A DNA stretch of 64,000 nt, taken from NCBI GenBank assembly GCA_963812245.1, contig CAWEUK010000002.1, positions 1,488,001 to 1,552,000 of the forward strand, written 5' to 3'. A program made the translations under genes and the position numbers. Source of the stretch: Salsipaludibacter sp963812245. Lineage in GTDB: Bacteria; Actinomycetota; Nitriliruptoria; Nitriliruptorales; Nitriliruptoraceae. Under the pieces are notes generated by a model. It was given only the letters and a program-made list of their open reading frames with translations, did no database searches and was not told the DNA's origin. This document shows positions 41,387 to 52,922 of this stretch, one piece after another (position 1 is the stretch's first letter; each line of letters begins with the position of its first letter).

Positions 41387-42319
41387 ATGACTGGTCTCCT
41401 GCACGACGCCTCCGCCGTCACGGCCCCCGATGCCGGCGGTCCTGACCAGTCGACGGGGTTGCGATCGGCGCTGTACCCGGGTGTCGTGCGTCACCATCGT
41501 CGTGGCGCGGTCGATCACGACCTCGACGCCCGGATCGTCATGGCCTTGTTCGACCTCGATGAACTCGACCTGCTGGACGAACAGGTGCGCGGGTTCGGAC
41601 TCGACCGTCCCGCTCCGGTGTCGTTTCGGGCCAGCGACCACGGCCACGGCGATGGCTCGGACCTGCGGAAGTGGGTGGCCGAGGTCACCGAAGTGGCCGG
41701 GGTCCCGGACGTCTCGGGTCGCGTGCAGGTGCTGTGCATGCCGCGAGTCCTTGGCCATGCCTTCGACCCGCTGAGTGTCTGGTTCTGCCACGATGGCGAC
41801 CAACGGCTCTCGGCAGTGGTGCACGAGGTTCGCAACACGTTCGGTGGTCGTCATGCCTACGTGGTGCCCGACCCGCTGGCCGGCCGCACCGCTGCCGGCA
41901 GCGAGGTCCTGCTGCACCAGGCCGACAAGGCGTTCCACGTGTCACCGTTCTTCGACGTCGACGGCACCTACGACTTCACCCTGACGGTCCCGGGCGACAA
42001 GGCGGCGGTGGGCATCACCCACCACGCGGGTGACGGCCACACCCTGACGGCATCGTTCATCGGGCGTCGCCGCGCCTTCACGACCCGGGGCCTGTGGCAG
42101 TCGATGTGGCGACATCCCGCGCTGACGCACCGGGTCGTCACGGGCATCCACCTCGAGGCCGCCAAACTGTGGCGCAAGGGCGCGACCTATCGGCCCGTGC
42201 CCGAGCCCGGACCCCCCGTGACCGTTGGCACACCCACGCCTGCGCCACGTTCGGCTTCCACGTCGGACCAGGATCGTTCCGCCCCCGCTCCGGGGTGTCC
42301 CCACAAGGTTGCGTCATGA
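41387..42319 (+). CDS. DUF1365-domain protein, fatty-acid-modification operon
   Basis: This 310-residue protein has the DUF1365 signatures ALYPGVVRHHR near the N-terminus, VLCMPRVLGHAFDPLSVWFC, VVHEVRNTFGGRHAYV and KAFHVSPFFDVDGTYDF. Its biochemical role is unknown. It is always seen with the FAD oxidoreductase and a CFA-type methyltransferase in this operon. The ATG at 41387 is chosen; a GTG three codons earlier overlaps the previous gene. Its stop overlaps the next ATG (ATGA). Confidence 0.9.
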   Translation: MTGLLHDASAVTAPDAGGPDQSTGLRSALYPGVVRHHRRGAVDHDLDARIVMALFDLDELDLLDEQVRGFGLDRPAPVSFRASDHGHGDGSDLRKWVAEVTEVAGVPDVSGRVQVLCMPRVLGHAFDPLSVWFCHDGDQRLSAVVHEVRNTFGGRHAYVVPDPLAGRTAAGSEVLLHQADKAFHVSPFFDVDGTYDFTLTVPGDKAAVGITHHAGDGHTLTASFIGRRRAFTTRGLWQSMWRHPALTHRVVTGIHLEAAKLWRKGATYRPVPEPGPPVTVGTPTPAPRSASTSDQDRSAPAPGCPHKVAS

Positions 42320-43590
42320 GTCGTCTCCTGCACCTGCTCGCCGACCGCATCACGCATGGCCGCATGCTGTTGTGGACCCCCGACGGGCGACGTCGCGCCC
42401 ATGCCGGGGCGCTGCCGGGGCCGACCGTGCGGGTGCGCGTGCACGACCCCCACCTGGCCCGACGCCTGGTCACCGGTGGGGCCAGCGCGTTGGGAGCCGC
42501 CTACGTCGACGGCGGCTGGGAAACCGACAACCTGCCCGACACCCTGCGGATCCTGAGTGCGACCGTGGACTCGCAGGTGCGCTCACCGCTGGGCCAGCGA
42601 CTGCAGGCACGCGCGGGTGCGGCCTTCGACGACGTGCGTGAGCGGCTCGGCGCCCACGGGGCGGTCGCGACGATGGCCGACCACTACAACCTCGGCAACC
42701 GGTTCTACGCCACCTGGCTCGATCCCTCCATGAGCTACTCCTCGGCGCTGTTCGACCACGGACACGGGGTCGACGAGGCAGTGCCCAGCGTGCAGCCACT
42801 GGGTGCCACCGGGCCGCCGTCGGTGCTGGGTCCGTCCGCCCGCGCCGTCGACCAGCGGTCACTGTCGGCCGCACAGCGAGCCAAGTACGAACGCATCCTC
42901 GACCAGGCGGGGTTGCAGGCCGGTGACCGCGTGCTCGAGATCGGGTTCGGATGGGGCGGGTTCGCCGAGGTCGCCGCAACTCGGGGCATCCACGTCACCG
43001 GTGTCACCATTGCGCGCGAGCAGTTGGACTTCACCGGCAAGCGCCTGGCCGAGGCGGGACTCGCGGACCACGTCGACCTCCACCTCCTCGACTTCGCCGA
43101 GATTCCGTCCCGATTCGAGGCGGCATCCTTCGATGCCGTGGTCTCGATCGAGATGATCGAGTCGATTCCCCAGCCTCGCTGGACCGACCTGTTCGACGTC
43201 AGCCTGCTCATGACCGCGCCCGGCGGCAGGGTCGTCTTCCAGATCATCATGATTGCCGACGACCTGTTCGACACCTATGCGCGACGCGAGGACTTCATCA
43301 CCACCTGGATCTTCCCGGGTGGCCGCCTGCCATCGCCCAAGGTCGTGCGCGGGCTGGCCACGGACGCGGGGCTGACAGAGGATGACGTGCTCGCGTTCGG
43401 CGGGTCCTATGCCACCACCCTGGCCACGTGGTGGCGTGACTTCGATGGGGCCTTCGACACCGCCGTGCGCACCCTGGGCTTCGACGAGCGCTTCCGGCGG
43501 ATGTGGCACTACTACCTGGGCTACTGCCAGGCCGGCTTCGAGATCGGGCGCATCGACGTCCAGCAGTGGACCTGGCGCGTGCCAGCCTGA
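42316..43590 (+). CDS. Cyclopropane-fatty-acyl-phospholipid synthase family methyltransferase
   Basis: This 424-residue SAM-dependent enzyme methylates or cyclopropanates unsaturated acyl chains of phospholipids. The N-terminal domain is followed by DHYNLGNRFYATWLDPSMSYSS (substrate loop), the SAM motif VLEIGFGWGGFAEV and SIEMIESIP. The C-terminal part has FITTWIFPGGRLPS and WHYYLGYCQAGF. The insert at about 157-190 (PSVQPLGATG and on) is longer than in E. coli Cfa. It is the last gene of a three-gene coupled operon with the FAD protein and DUF1365. Confidence 0.9.
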   Translation: MSRLLHLLADRITHGRMLLWTPDGRRRAHAGALPGPTVRVRVHDPHLARRLVTGGASALGAAYVDGGWETDNLPDTLRILSATVDSQVRSPLGQRLQARAGAAFDDVRERLGAHGAVATMADHYNLGNRFYATWLDPSMSYSSALFDHGHGVDEAVPSVQPLGATGPPSVLGPSARAVDQRSLSAAQRAKYERILDQAGLQAGDRVLEIGFGWGGFAEVAATRGIHVTGVTIAREQLDFTGKRLAEAGLADHVDLHLLDFAEIPSRFEAASFDAVVSIEMIESIPQPRWTDLFDVSLLMTAPGGRVVFQIIMIADDLFDTYARREDFITTWIFPGGRLPSPKVVRGLATDAGLTEDDVLAFGGSYATTLATWWRDFDGAFDTAVRTLGFDERFRRMWHYYLGYCQAGFEIGRIDVQQWTWRVPA

Positions 43591-43605
43591 GCCGGAAGTC
43601 GTCGG

Positions 43606-44919
43606 TCAGGTGGACGGCGCCGTCTCGACGTCGTCCGCGTCATCGGGCGCATCGGTGACGTCTTCGTCATGCGTGGCGTCGTCGTCTCCGACAGCCACGA
43701 CGTCGTAGCGATGGCCGGCAGCACGCAGGCGTCGCGCCAGTTCGTGCCCGATCCCGGTCGAGGGTGTCAGCACGCCGGCTCGGTCCGGCAGCAGGTCCGG
43801 GTCACCGGCCAGCGCCAGGGCAGATTCGCTCAGCATCACGGCGGTGGCGCGATAGCCGGGATCACCGCTGACCGCGATCTCGCACACCAGGCGAGCCCCG
43901 GTGGTCGTGGTGGTGTGGATGTCGATGCGGAAGAATCCACGCTCCCGTGTGGCCTCGTCGGGTCCTTCGCCAGGCGCCGGGAGCACGCGATCCAGCAGCG
44001 CCCGAGTCGGGGGAAACGCCAACCCTGCGGCCAGGGCTGGTGGCCCGATGGCGATGGCTGCCGCCATGGCAGGTCCGAAGGGCAGCGCCCCCGCCGCGCA
44101 TCAGCTCGCGATACTCCAGGGTGGGCCCCACGCGTGTCCGGTCAGGGCATTGGAGCGCCGCACGACTCGGCTGTTGACGATGCCCATCGGAAACGGTGCG
44201 AGCCAACCCCCGAGGTCGGCGTCGTGGACGAGTCCCACGGGATCACCCTCGCCATTGTCGGGCTCGGCCTCGCGGTCGGGGCTGAGCGCGTGGGGGTCGC
44301 GCATGAGGCGTCGACTCGCGCTGCTGGCGAGACCGCTGTCCACCATGCCGCGCATCGAGTCGATCGTGCCGCCACTGGCGCCGCCACGCAGCGCCTTGAC
44401 CACCAGCGTGGTGGGCCCGAGCGTGCCCAGGTCCCGGGCCCGTGCATGCTCGGCCAGCAGGAAGACGCCCAGGTCCGACGGGATCGAGTCGAACCCGCAG
44501 CTGTGCACGATCCGGGCACCGGACGCCTCCGCAGCCGCATGGGCGTGGTCGATCGACTCCCGCATGAACGTGGTCTCGCCGGTCAGGTCGGCGTAGTGGG
44601 TCCCGGCGCGGGCGCATGCACGCACCAACGGCAGGCCCAGGCGTGCGTAGGGCCCGACCGTCGACACGACCACGTGCGTGGTGGCTGCCAGGCGGTCCAT
44701 GTCGTCGTCTGACAGGCTGTCCACTTCGAGCAGGGGCCAGTCCGACGCAGCGGGTCCGAGGTCCTCGCGAACGGCGGCCAGACGTTCCTCCGAGCGCCCC
44801 GACAGCCCGATGCGCACGTCGTCGGGGGCGACCTCGGCAAGACGCGCCGCGGTCAGCGCGCCGACGAAGCCGGTGGCGCCGTGGACCACGATGTCGAGGT
44901 CGCGTGCGGCGGTCGGCAT
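43606..44919 (-). pseudogene. Saccharopine-dehydrogenase-like (trans-acting enoyl reductase type) protein, frameshifted
   Basis: The N-terminal frame from the ATG at 44919 (AAGGA upstream) gives a Rossmann domain: DIVVHGATGFVGALTA, VVVSTVGPYARLGLPLV, HYADLTGE and CGFDSIPSDLG. The match moves to a second frame near 44160 (GPTLEYRELMRGGGA) and to a third near 44070 (MAAAIAIGPPALAAGLAF through to DVETAPST). The repaired protein would be about 437 residues, the size of the actinobacterial family that includes mycobacterial enoyl reductases of lipid synthesis. Substrate unknown. It converges with the cyclopropane synthase gene. Confidence 0.75.
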
Positions 44920-45022
44920 GCGGAGTTCCTTGGTTGCGGCGGTCGGCAGCGACGCGTTGCGCACGGGCTGCCGGGGGTCGTGCTGGCCGCGTGCGACGTG
45001 GAGCACACGGTCCGAGCGGGGC

Positions 45023-45685
45023 TCACGCGACGACGATGCCGTCGTCGGGATCCCAGTCGTACTCGATCTGGGCGGCGGTCGTCGTCGCCAGGTCTCGGTC
45101 GATCAGCCGGTCGCACCAGGTGCAGTGCCATCGCAATGCCGTTCGACAGCCCGCCCGAGGTCACCACCGCGCCGGCGTCGACCCAGCGGGCGGTGACGGC
45201 CCGGTCCGCGATGGTCTGGCCGAGCTCGCCGAGGTCCTCGTGGTGGGTCGTGGCCAACTCGACGTCATCGAGGTGGCCCGTGGCGGCGAGGATGACCGAG
45301 CCGGTGCAGACCGTGGTGACCAATGGGGTACTGCCGGCGAGTCGGGCGACGGCGGCCATGACTGCGTCGTCGGCGGTGACGGCGTGCGACGTCGATGGTG
45401 CCCGGGCACGACCAGCACGTCGAGGCCTCCAGCATCGGCAACGGTCGTGGGAGGCCACCAGCCCGAGACCGCCGTAGGCCGTCACCGGACCAGCGCCGAC
45501 CGCGATCGTGTCGACCTCGAACGGCGCCGCGGCCCCCCGTCGCTGGACCAGGCGATTGGCCGTCAGGAACACCTCGTAGGGTCCGCCGACGTCCAGCAGG
45601 TCGACCCCGTCGAACACGACCAGGCCGATCCGCACGGGTCGTGAGCTGGTGGACCCGTCCTGGGTTGGGTCGGTTCGGTGCGCAT
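45023..45685 (-). pseudogene. DJ-1/PfpI-superfamily protein, with several frameshifts
   Basis: Joined frames give VRIGLVVFDGVDLLDVGGPYEVF at the N-terminus, GLDVLVVPG, the nucleophile-elbow Cys in VTTVCTGSVILAATG, ELATTHHEDL, VTSGGLSNGI and the end AAQIEYDWDPDDG. Shifts are needed near 45640, between about 45390 and 45470 (a +1/-1 pair), and near 45120. The layout matches the amidase-like domain of GlxA/PfpI proteins without a DNA-binding domain. The substrate is unknown. The proposed ATG at 45685 follows GGAG. Confidence 0.7.
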
Positions 45686-45732
45686 GGATGCTCCGCTCGT
45701 GGTGGGATGAGTGTGCCACCCTGCGCGACCGC

Positions 45733-45738
45733 TAGGTT
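45733..45738 (+). promoter_or_regulatory. -10 element giving a leaderless thioesterase mRNA
   Basis: TAGGTT ends seven bases before the ATG at 45746, so transcription would begin at the start codon. No ribosome site precedes that ATG. Confidence 0.5.
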
Positions 45739-45745
45739 CCCCGCC

Positions 45746-46769
45746 ATGGACCCAGATCACAACGCCCGACCCGACGCCACGGACGCTTCCACGGACGCTG
45801 ATGCCGTGGCCGAGGGCCCTGACGCTGCCGTCGTCGATGCGTCCTCGGACCCTGCTGCGGCGGCCGCCGTCATCGATCTCCTCGACGTCCTGGACCTCGA
45901 CGAGATCGGTGAGCGCCACATTGCGGTGTCGAACGACGACGACGAGGACCCCGGCCCGGTCGACCGCACGGGTGTTCAGTGGTCGCAGCCAGCCGACGCC
46001 CCACGGTCGCGTCTTCGGCGGGCAGGTCCTGGCCCAGTGCCTGATCGCTGCGGGCCGCACCGTCGATGCCGGACCCCAACGCCAGGTGCACTCGCTGCAC
46101 GGGTACTTCCTGCGGCCCGGAGACAGCCACGAGCCGATCCTGTTCAGCGTGGAGAACATGCGTGACGGGCGGTCGTTCTCGGCCCGCCGAGTCCATGCCC
46201 ACCAAGACGGTCGCATCCTGCTGTCGATGATCACGTCGTTCCAGGACCGGGCCGGGGGACTTGACCACCAGGACGTGATGCCGGACGCACCTGACCCGGA
46301 ATCGCTGCCACCCGACCACGTGGCTGCGTCCAGGTCGGAGGATCCCGCCACCGCCATGCGCTCCCATCGACTCGCCATCGACATGCGCCATGTCGAGGGT
46401 CCGATCGTCCACCGCCCCGCCGAGTCGCGGGACCCCGACCAGAAGGTCTGGTTGCGGGCTGCCGGCCCGTTGCCGGATGACCCGCTGGTGCATGCGGCCG
46501 TGCTCGCCTACGCCTCCGACTACTCGCTGCTGGGCAGCGTGCTGCGCCGCCATGGCGTGGCGTGGGTCGACCCCAGACTCCGGGTCGCCAGCCTGGACCA
46601 CGCGATGTGGTTCCACCGCTTCGCCCGCGTCGACGACTGGGTGCTGTACGTACAGCACTCGCCATCGGCCCAGTCCGGGCGGGGGCTGGGCGTGGGGCGC
46701 ATGTTCAGCCGCGACGGCACGCTCGTGGCCACGCTGGGCCAGGAGGGCATGGTTCGCATCAAGGAGTGA
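45746..46769 (+). pseudogene. tesB: Acyl-CoA thioesterase II (TesB-type), frameshifted near 45970
   Basis: The first frame gives an acidic Ala/Asp-rich N-terminal extension followed by the TesB start region VIDLLDVLDLDEIGERH. One base later than expected, the second frame continues with VFSGRSQPTPHGRVFGGQVLAQCLIAAGRTV and the double hot-dog fold (HSLHGYFLRPGD; ASLDHAMWFHRFARVDDWVLY; the C-terminal GRMFSRDGTLVATLGQEG). TesB hydrolyses acyl-CoA to free acid and CoA. The catalytic region lies whole in the second frame. The gene converges with the MFS gene, overlapping it by 11 bases. Confidence 0.82.
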
Positions 46770-48031
46770 CCGGATCGGGCGTGACAGGATCGGGGGGTGC
46801 CTGGTCCAGGCGTGGCCGCGAAAGGTCGCGCACGGACGGCACCAACAGGGCAGCGACGACGCCGACCACGACCAGGACACTGGCGCCGACCAGGGTCGCG
46901 GAAAGCCCGAACGCCACCGCGATCGGTCCGGCCACGGCCTGGCCCACCGGAGTCATGACGATCGATCCCAACGCATCGAACGAGTACACGCGCGACAGGT
47001 GTTCCTCGGCGACGTTTGCCTGCAGGTTGGTCTCCCACGCCACGTCGAAGTAGCCGATGCCCAGTCCGGACACCAGGGCGGTCACGACCAGCACGGGCAT
47101 GGTCGGTGCCAGGCCCAGTGCGAGGATGAACGCGGCTGGCCCCAGCATCCCGACCATGGCGAGCGACAGGCGCGCCCCACGGCGGCGTGCGGCGGGCCAT
47201 GGTCAGGGTGACGGCCAGCATGCCGACAGCCTCGACGCCCAGGACCCAGCCCCACCCGGCCCGACCGATGGACTGGTCGGCCATCGCAGGGCCCAGGACC
47301 GTGATGGTGGCCATGAACGAGATCATCATCACCATGAAGGCCAGCACGACGACCCAGAGCCACTGGTGCGCGGTGAAGGCATCCCATCCCTCCCGCAGGT
47401 CCGCGAGCATGGTCGAGGTCTCCTCGCGCACCCGGGGCGGGATGCGCAGGCGGCTGAACAGCAGCCCGGCGACCAGGCACGAGGCCGCATCGACCACGAT
47501 GCCCCACCCCGGCCCAACGGTGGCGACCAGCGCCGCACCGGCGACCAGGCCGAACAGGTTGACGATGTTGTACCCGGACGCGTTGACCGCGTTCGCCTGC
47601 TGCAACAGGTGCTTGGGGACGGTCTGGGGCAACACCCCCTGGCTGGCGGGAAAGGACATCGCGTCAGCGCCGCCTGCGACCAGGGACAGGCCCACCAGCA
47701 TGGCGACCGACCCGGTGCCGGTCAGGATCAGCGCTGCCACGACGGCCTGGGTGACACCGTTGACCAGGTTGGACCACAGCAGGACGGTCGAACGGCGGAA
47801 TCGGTCCGCCAGCACGCCCCCGAACAGCAGCAGGACGACCAGCCCCAGCGAGCGGGCGCCGACGACCAGGCCAAGGTCGGTCAACGATCCCGTGAGGTCG
47901 AGCATGGCGAAGGCCAGCGCGATCGGGGCGACGGCGGTCCCGGCCATGTCGGCGACGTTGGCCGAGAACAGCAGGCGGAAGTTGCGATGGGCCCACACCG
48001 TGTCGCGGCCACTGGCGGGTGCCGCCGTCAC
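46759..48031 (-). pseudogene. Major facilitator superfamily exporter, frameshifted near 47183
   Basis: The first frame from the GTG at 48031 gives about nine helices typical of a 12-helix MFS exporter (FRLLFSANVADMAG at the start; FGGVLADRFRRSTVLL as the conserved A-like loop). After LTLTMARR the frame shifts, and the last helices (MVGMLGPAAFILALGLAP; VSGLGIGYFDVAWETNLQANV) lie in another frame ending at 46759. Repaired length would be about 423 residues, of the enterobactin- or macrolide-exporter type. Substrate unknown. Confidence 0.8.
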
Positions 48032-48459
48032 GCCCGACCCCGGTCGGTGCGGCCGTCCCGAGGCCCGGCGTGGCCGCAGTGGCCATCGCCGTGGTCGTCA
48101 CCACTGCATTCGCCGCCGTGGCGAACGCCGCCGCGACGGCTTGCAGATCGATCGTCATCATTCATGGCGGCAGTGTGCCGCACCACTGCTCGATCAGGCG
48201 GCGCACCGGGGTGGGGCGACTGATCGGATCGCTCCCGGACTCGCCCGTGGGGCGAGGGCAGGATCGCGTCCGGACACGGCGTCGGGCGAGGGCGGGATCG
48301 CTGCCGGTGCCGGCCTCGCGGGGCGCCGTCGGACCACACGAGTGACGCCGACCGCCCGGGGGGCGGTCGGCGTCGGGGTTCCGACAGCGGGTGCATCCGC
48401 CATCGATGTGCGGGGGTCACGACGCCATGCGTCGGCTCACCGCTGGTGGGACGGGGTGA
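48032..48459. other. Intergenic region with a strong hairpin and a short direct repeat
   Basis: No gene was supported in this 428-base gap. An 18-base near-identical direct repeat (GGGCGAGGGC-type) starts at 48250 and 48284. An Ala-rich frame on the reverse strand (from 48161) is out of phase with the MFS start and could only join it through a further shift. Confidence 0.5.
48344..48374. terminator. Perfect 14-bp terminator-like hairpin
   Basis: The arms 48344-48357 and 48361-48374 are perfect complements around GGG. The hairpin lies 85 bases past the yceI stop on the reverse strand and probably ends that transcript. Confidence 0.65.
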
Positions 48460-49026
48460 TCAGTTGTCCGTGTCCTGCTTGACGGCCGAGATCTCGAACT
48501 CCAACGTGACCTTGTCGGAGACGAGCACGCCGCCCGTGTCCAGGGGGGCGTTCCACTCGAGACCGAAGTCCTTGCGGTTCACCACCGTGCTGCCCTCGAA
48601 CCCGACGCGGTGAAGGCCGAAGGGGTCGGTGGCGGCGCCCTGGTAGTCGAAGTCGATGGTGACCGACCTGGTCACGTCCTTGATGGTCAGGTCGCCGGTG
48701 ACACGGAAGGTGTCGTCGTCGAGCTGCTCGACCTGCGTGCTGGCGAAGTCCAGGGTCGGGTAGGTGTCCATCTCGAAGAAGTCGTTGCTGCGCAGGTGGG
48801 TGTCGCGATCCTCATTGCGGGTGTCGATGCTGGTCGCCTGGATGGTGACGGCGACGCTGGAGTCCGACGGGTTCTCGGGGTCGAGGTGGCCGGAACCACT
48901 GAATTCGTTGAAGCTGCCGCGAACCTTGGTGATCATGGCGTGACGGGCCACGAATCCGAGCCGCGAGTGGCTGGGGTCGATGGCGTACGTGCCGGCGAGT
49001 GTGTCGGGAAGTGTGGCGGTGGTCAT
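48460..49026 (-). CDS. YceI-family lipocalin-like protein
   Basis: This 188-residue protein is beta-rich and has the YceI pattern: GTYAIDPSHSRLGFVARHAMITKVRGSFNEFSG, then SIDTRNEDRDTHLRSNDFF and LTIKDVTRSVTIDFD. YceI proteins bind isoprenoid-type lipids in a beta-barrel, and some respond to pH or stress. There is no signal peptide, so this copy is probably cytoplasmic. AAGGA precedes the ATG at 49026. It lies downstream of sucB but behind a terminator. Confidence 0.93.
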   Translation of the reverse strand: MTTATLPDTLAGTYAIDPSHSRLGFVARHAMITKVRGSFNEFSGSGHLDPENPSDSSVAVTIQATSIDTRNEDRDTHLRSNDFFEMDTYPTLDFASTQVEQLDDDTFRVTGDLTIKDVTRSVTIDFDYQGAATDPFGLHRVGFEGSTVVNRKDFGLEWNAPLDTGGVLVSDKVTLEFEISAVKQDTDN

Positions 49027-49159
49027 CGGGAATCCTTGGGTCGTTCGGAAGGGTGAACGGTGCACGGCTTGCGCACACCCCTTCCAACGTTGTTGCTTGC
49101 GCAACTATTCCTCGACGATCCGTCCTGCCCGTGGAAACAGTGGGAACCGGGACATGGAA

Positions 49160-49191
49160 ACGCGGATCGCGCCCGGGGGAGCGATCCGCGT
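49160..49191 (-). terminator. Terminator hairpin after sucB
   Basis: ACGCGGATCGC (49160-49170) pairs perfectly with GCGATCCGCGT (49181-49191) around a ten-base loop. It starts 36 bases past the sucB stop on the reverse strand. Confidence 0.65.
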
Positions 49192-49227
49192 CAGAACGGT
49201 GGCGGCCGGTTCGTGGCCGCGCGCGAG

Positions 49228-50721
<1,494 letters not shown>

Positions 50722-50806
50722 TGCGTGTGCTCCCGTGTGATGGGCCCCGTCTTCGCCGGGACCAGGCGTGGGTCGCGCTCGTGCGTGGATCGTGGGTCGT
50801 GGGTCG

Positions 50807-52692
50807 TCAGCCGTGCAGGCCGCGGCCGGCCAGGGCGAGGTGGGCCTCGCCGATCGCCTCGCCGAGACTGGGGTGGGCGTGGACGAAGTGGGCGACGTCG
50901 CTGGGCAGTGCTTCCCAGTTGTAGATCAACTGGCCCTCCGAGATCAGGTCGGTGGCGCGCGGCCCCACGATGTGGATGCCCAGCACTCGACCGGCACCGC
51001 CCTCGGCCGACTCGTCGGCTTCGGCGACGACCTTGATCATGCCGCCGGCCTTCATCATCGCCGCACGTCCGAGTGCCTGGAACGGGTACTTCTCGACGAC
51101 GACCTCGTGCCCGGCATCCTTGGCCTCCGCCTCGGTGAAGCCGACCGAGGCCACCTCGGGGTGGCTGTAGGTCACCCGGGGCACACCCTTGTAGTCGATC
51201 GGCACGACGTCCAGGCCAGCGAGCTGGTCGGCGACCAGGAAGCCCTCGGCGAAGGAGGCGTGCGCCAGGCCCAGCGTGGGGATGACGTCGCCCAGGGCAT
51301 ACACCCCGTCGACGTTGGTGCGGCAGTACTCGTCCACGGCGACGAAGCCGCGGTCGGTGATCTCCACGCCCGTGGACTCCATGCCCATGTCGGCGGTGAC
51401 GGGACGACGCCCGACGGCGACCAGCAGCAGGTCGGCCTCGATGAGCTCGTTGTCGCCCTTGGCGGTCTCGACCGTCGCGGTCACCTTGTCGCCGTCGGTG
51501 TCGACCGTGGTGAGCTTGGTGCCGGTCAGGGCGGTCAGGTGGTCGCGCTTGCGGAAGGCGCGCGCCACCTCGCGCGACGAGTCCGCATCCTCGAGTGGCA
51601 GCAGGCGGTCGAGGAGTTCGACGATGGTCACGTCCACGCCGAAGGCGGACCAGGCGGTGGCGAACTCCATCCCCACGGCGCCCGAGCCCAGCACGATGGC
51701 CGAGCGGGGCAACTCGTCCATCCGCAGGGCGTGGTCGGAGTTGATGACCCTGTCGCCATCGGCCGGCGCGAATGGCAGGTCGATGGGCACCGACCCGGTG
51801 GCGATGACCATGGCCGGGGCCGACAGTTCGCGCTCACCTTCCTCGGTGGCGACGGTGACGGACTTCGGACCGGTGAATGTCGCCGTGCCCTCGACGGTCT
51901 CGACGCCGCGTCCCTTCAGGGCGCCCTGCAGGCCCTTCCACATCTTGTCGACGACGCCGTCCTTGTGGGCGTTCATCGCGGCCACCTCGATGCCGTGGTA
52001 GTCGACGGTGACACCGAAGTCCCCGGCCTCCTGGGCGTGCTCGGCAACCTCGGCCGTCTGCAGGACGGCCTTGGTCGGGATGCAGCCCCAGTGCAGGCAG
52101 GTCCCGCCGACCTTGGCCTTCTCGACCAGTGCCACCGACAGGCCCAACTGGGCGGCGCGCAGGGCGGTCGAGTAGCCACCGGTGCCGGCGCCCACGATGA
52201 TCACGTCGTGGGTGTCGCCGTCGCCCTTGGCCACCTTCGATCCTGCGGGTGCGCTGGCCGATTCGGTGGCCTGGGTACCGCTGGCGGCAGGCGCAGTCGC
52301 CTCGGTGCCGCCATCCGCCGCCGTCCTGCTCGTCGGCCGATGCGTCCTGGCCGTCGTCGCCGGCCGCCTCGTCGTTGCCGGCCGCCTCGTCGTCGTTGCC
52401 GTCCGCCTCGTCGCCGGCATCGTCGCCGCCGCCACCGTCGGACTGCCTCGGCACCCTCGTCCTCGCCGATCACCGCAAGCACGGCGCCGACCTCGACGGT
52501 GTCGTCGACCTCGACCTTGCGCTCCTTGACCACGCCGGCGACGGGGGAGGGGATCTCCGTGTCGACCTTGTCGGTGGAGATCTCCACGATCGCCTGGTCG
52601 ACCTCGACGGTGTCACCGACCTCGACCAACCACGCTGTCACCACGCCTTCGGTGACTGACTCTCCGAGCTGGGGAAGTTCGACGTTGGCCAC
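50807..52692 (-). pseudogene. lpdA: Dihydrolipoamide dehydrogenase with fused N-terminal lipoyl domain, frameshifted in the linker
   Basis: The GTG at 52692 starts a lipoyl domain almost identical in motif to that of SucB (VELPQLGESVTEG; STDKVDTEIPSP). An Asp/Glu/Gly-rich linker and a full E3 flavoprotein follow: VIIVGAGTGGYSTAL, the redox disulfide GGTCLHWGCIPTK, the NAD motif VLGSGAVGMEFA, YALGDV and the active-site HAHPSLGEAI. The linker needs two shifts, near 52445 and 52318; both flanking domains are intact. E3 reoxidises dihydrolipoyl groups of E2. A lipoyl domain on E3 is known in some bacteria. The errors lie in GC-rich repeated linker codons, where assembly indels are easy. Confidence 0.85.
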
Positions 52693-52855
52693 GGCGGCCC
52701 TTTCGGTACAGGATGCGGGGGCGGTTTCCGTGGCACGGTAGCCGCTGGTGTTGGACCTGATGGCTGGTGAGGATGGCCAATCGGTTCCTGCTCCGGCGCT
52801 GCCAACCCTGCGCCGGCGGCCCACCGGTGCATGTGATGCACGACGACTCGCGCCG

Positions 52856-52861
52856 TAGAGT
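52856..52861 (+). promoter_or_regulatory. -10 element for the glycerate kinase gene
   Basis: TAGAGT lies 61 bases before the ATG at 52923. The rest of the 230-base gap between the divergent lpdA and glycerate kinase genes shows no gene. Confidence 0.4.
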
Positions 52862-52922
52862 TGCCGGCGATGTCCGTCCGCGGCGACCGGTCCCGGTCCT
52901 CCGGACCAACACGGAGGTGGCC

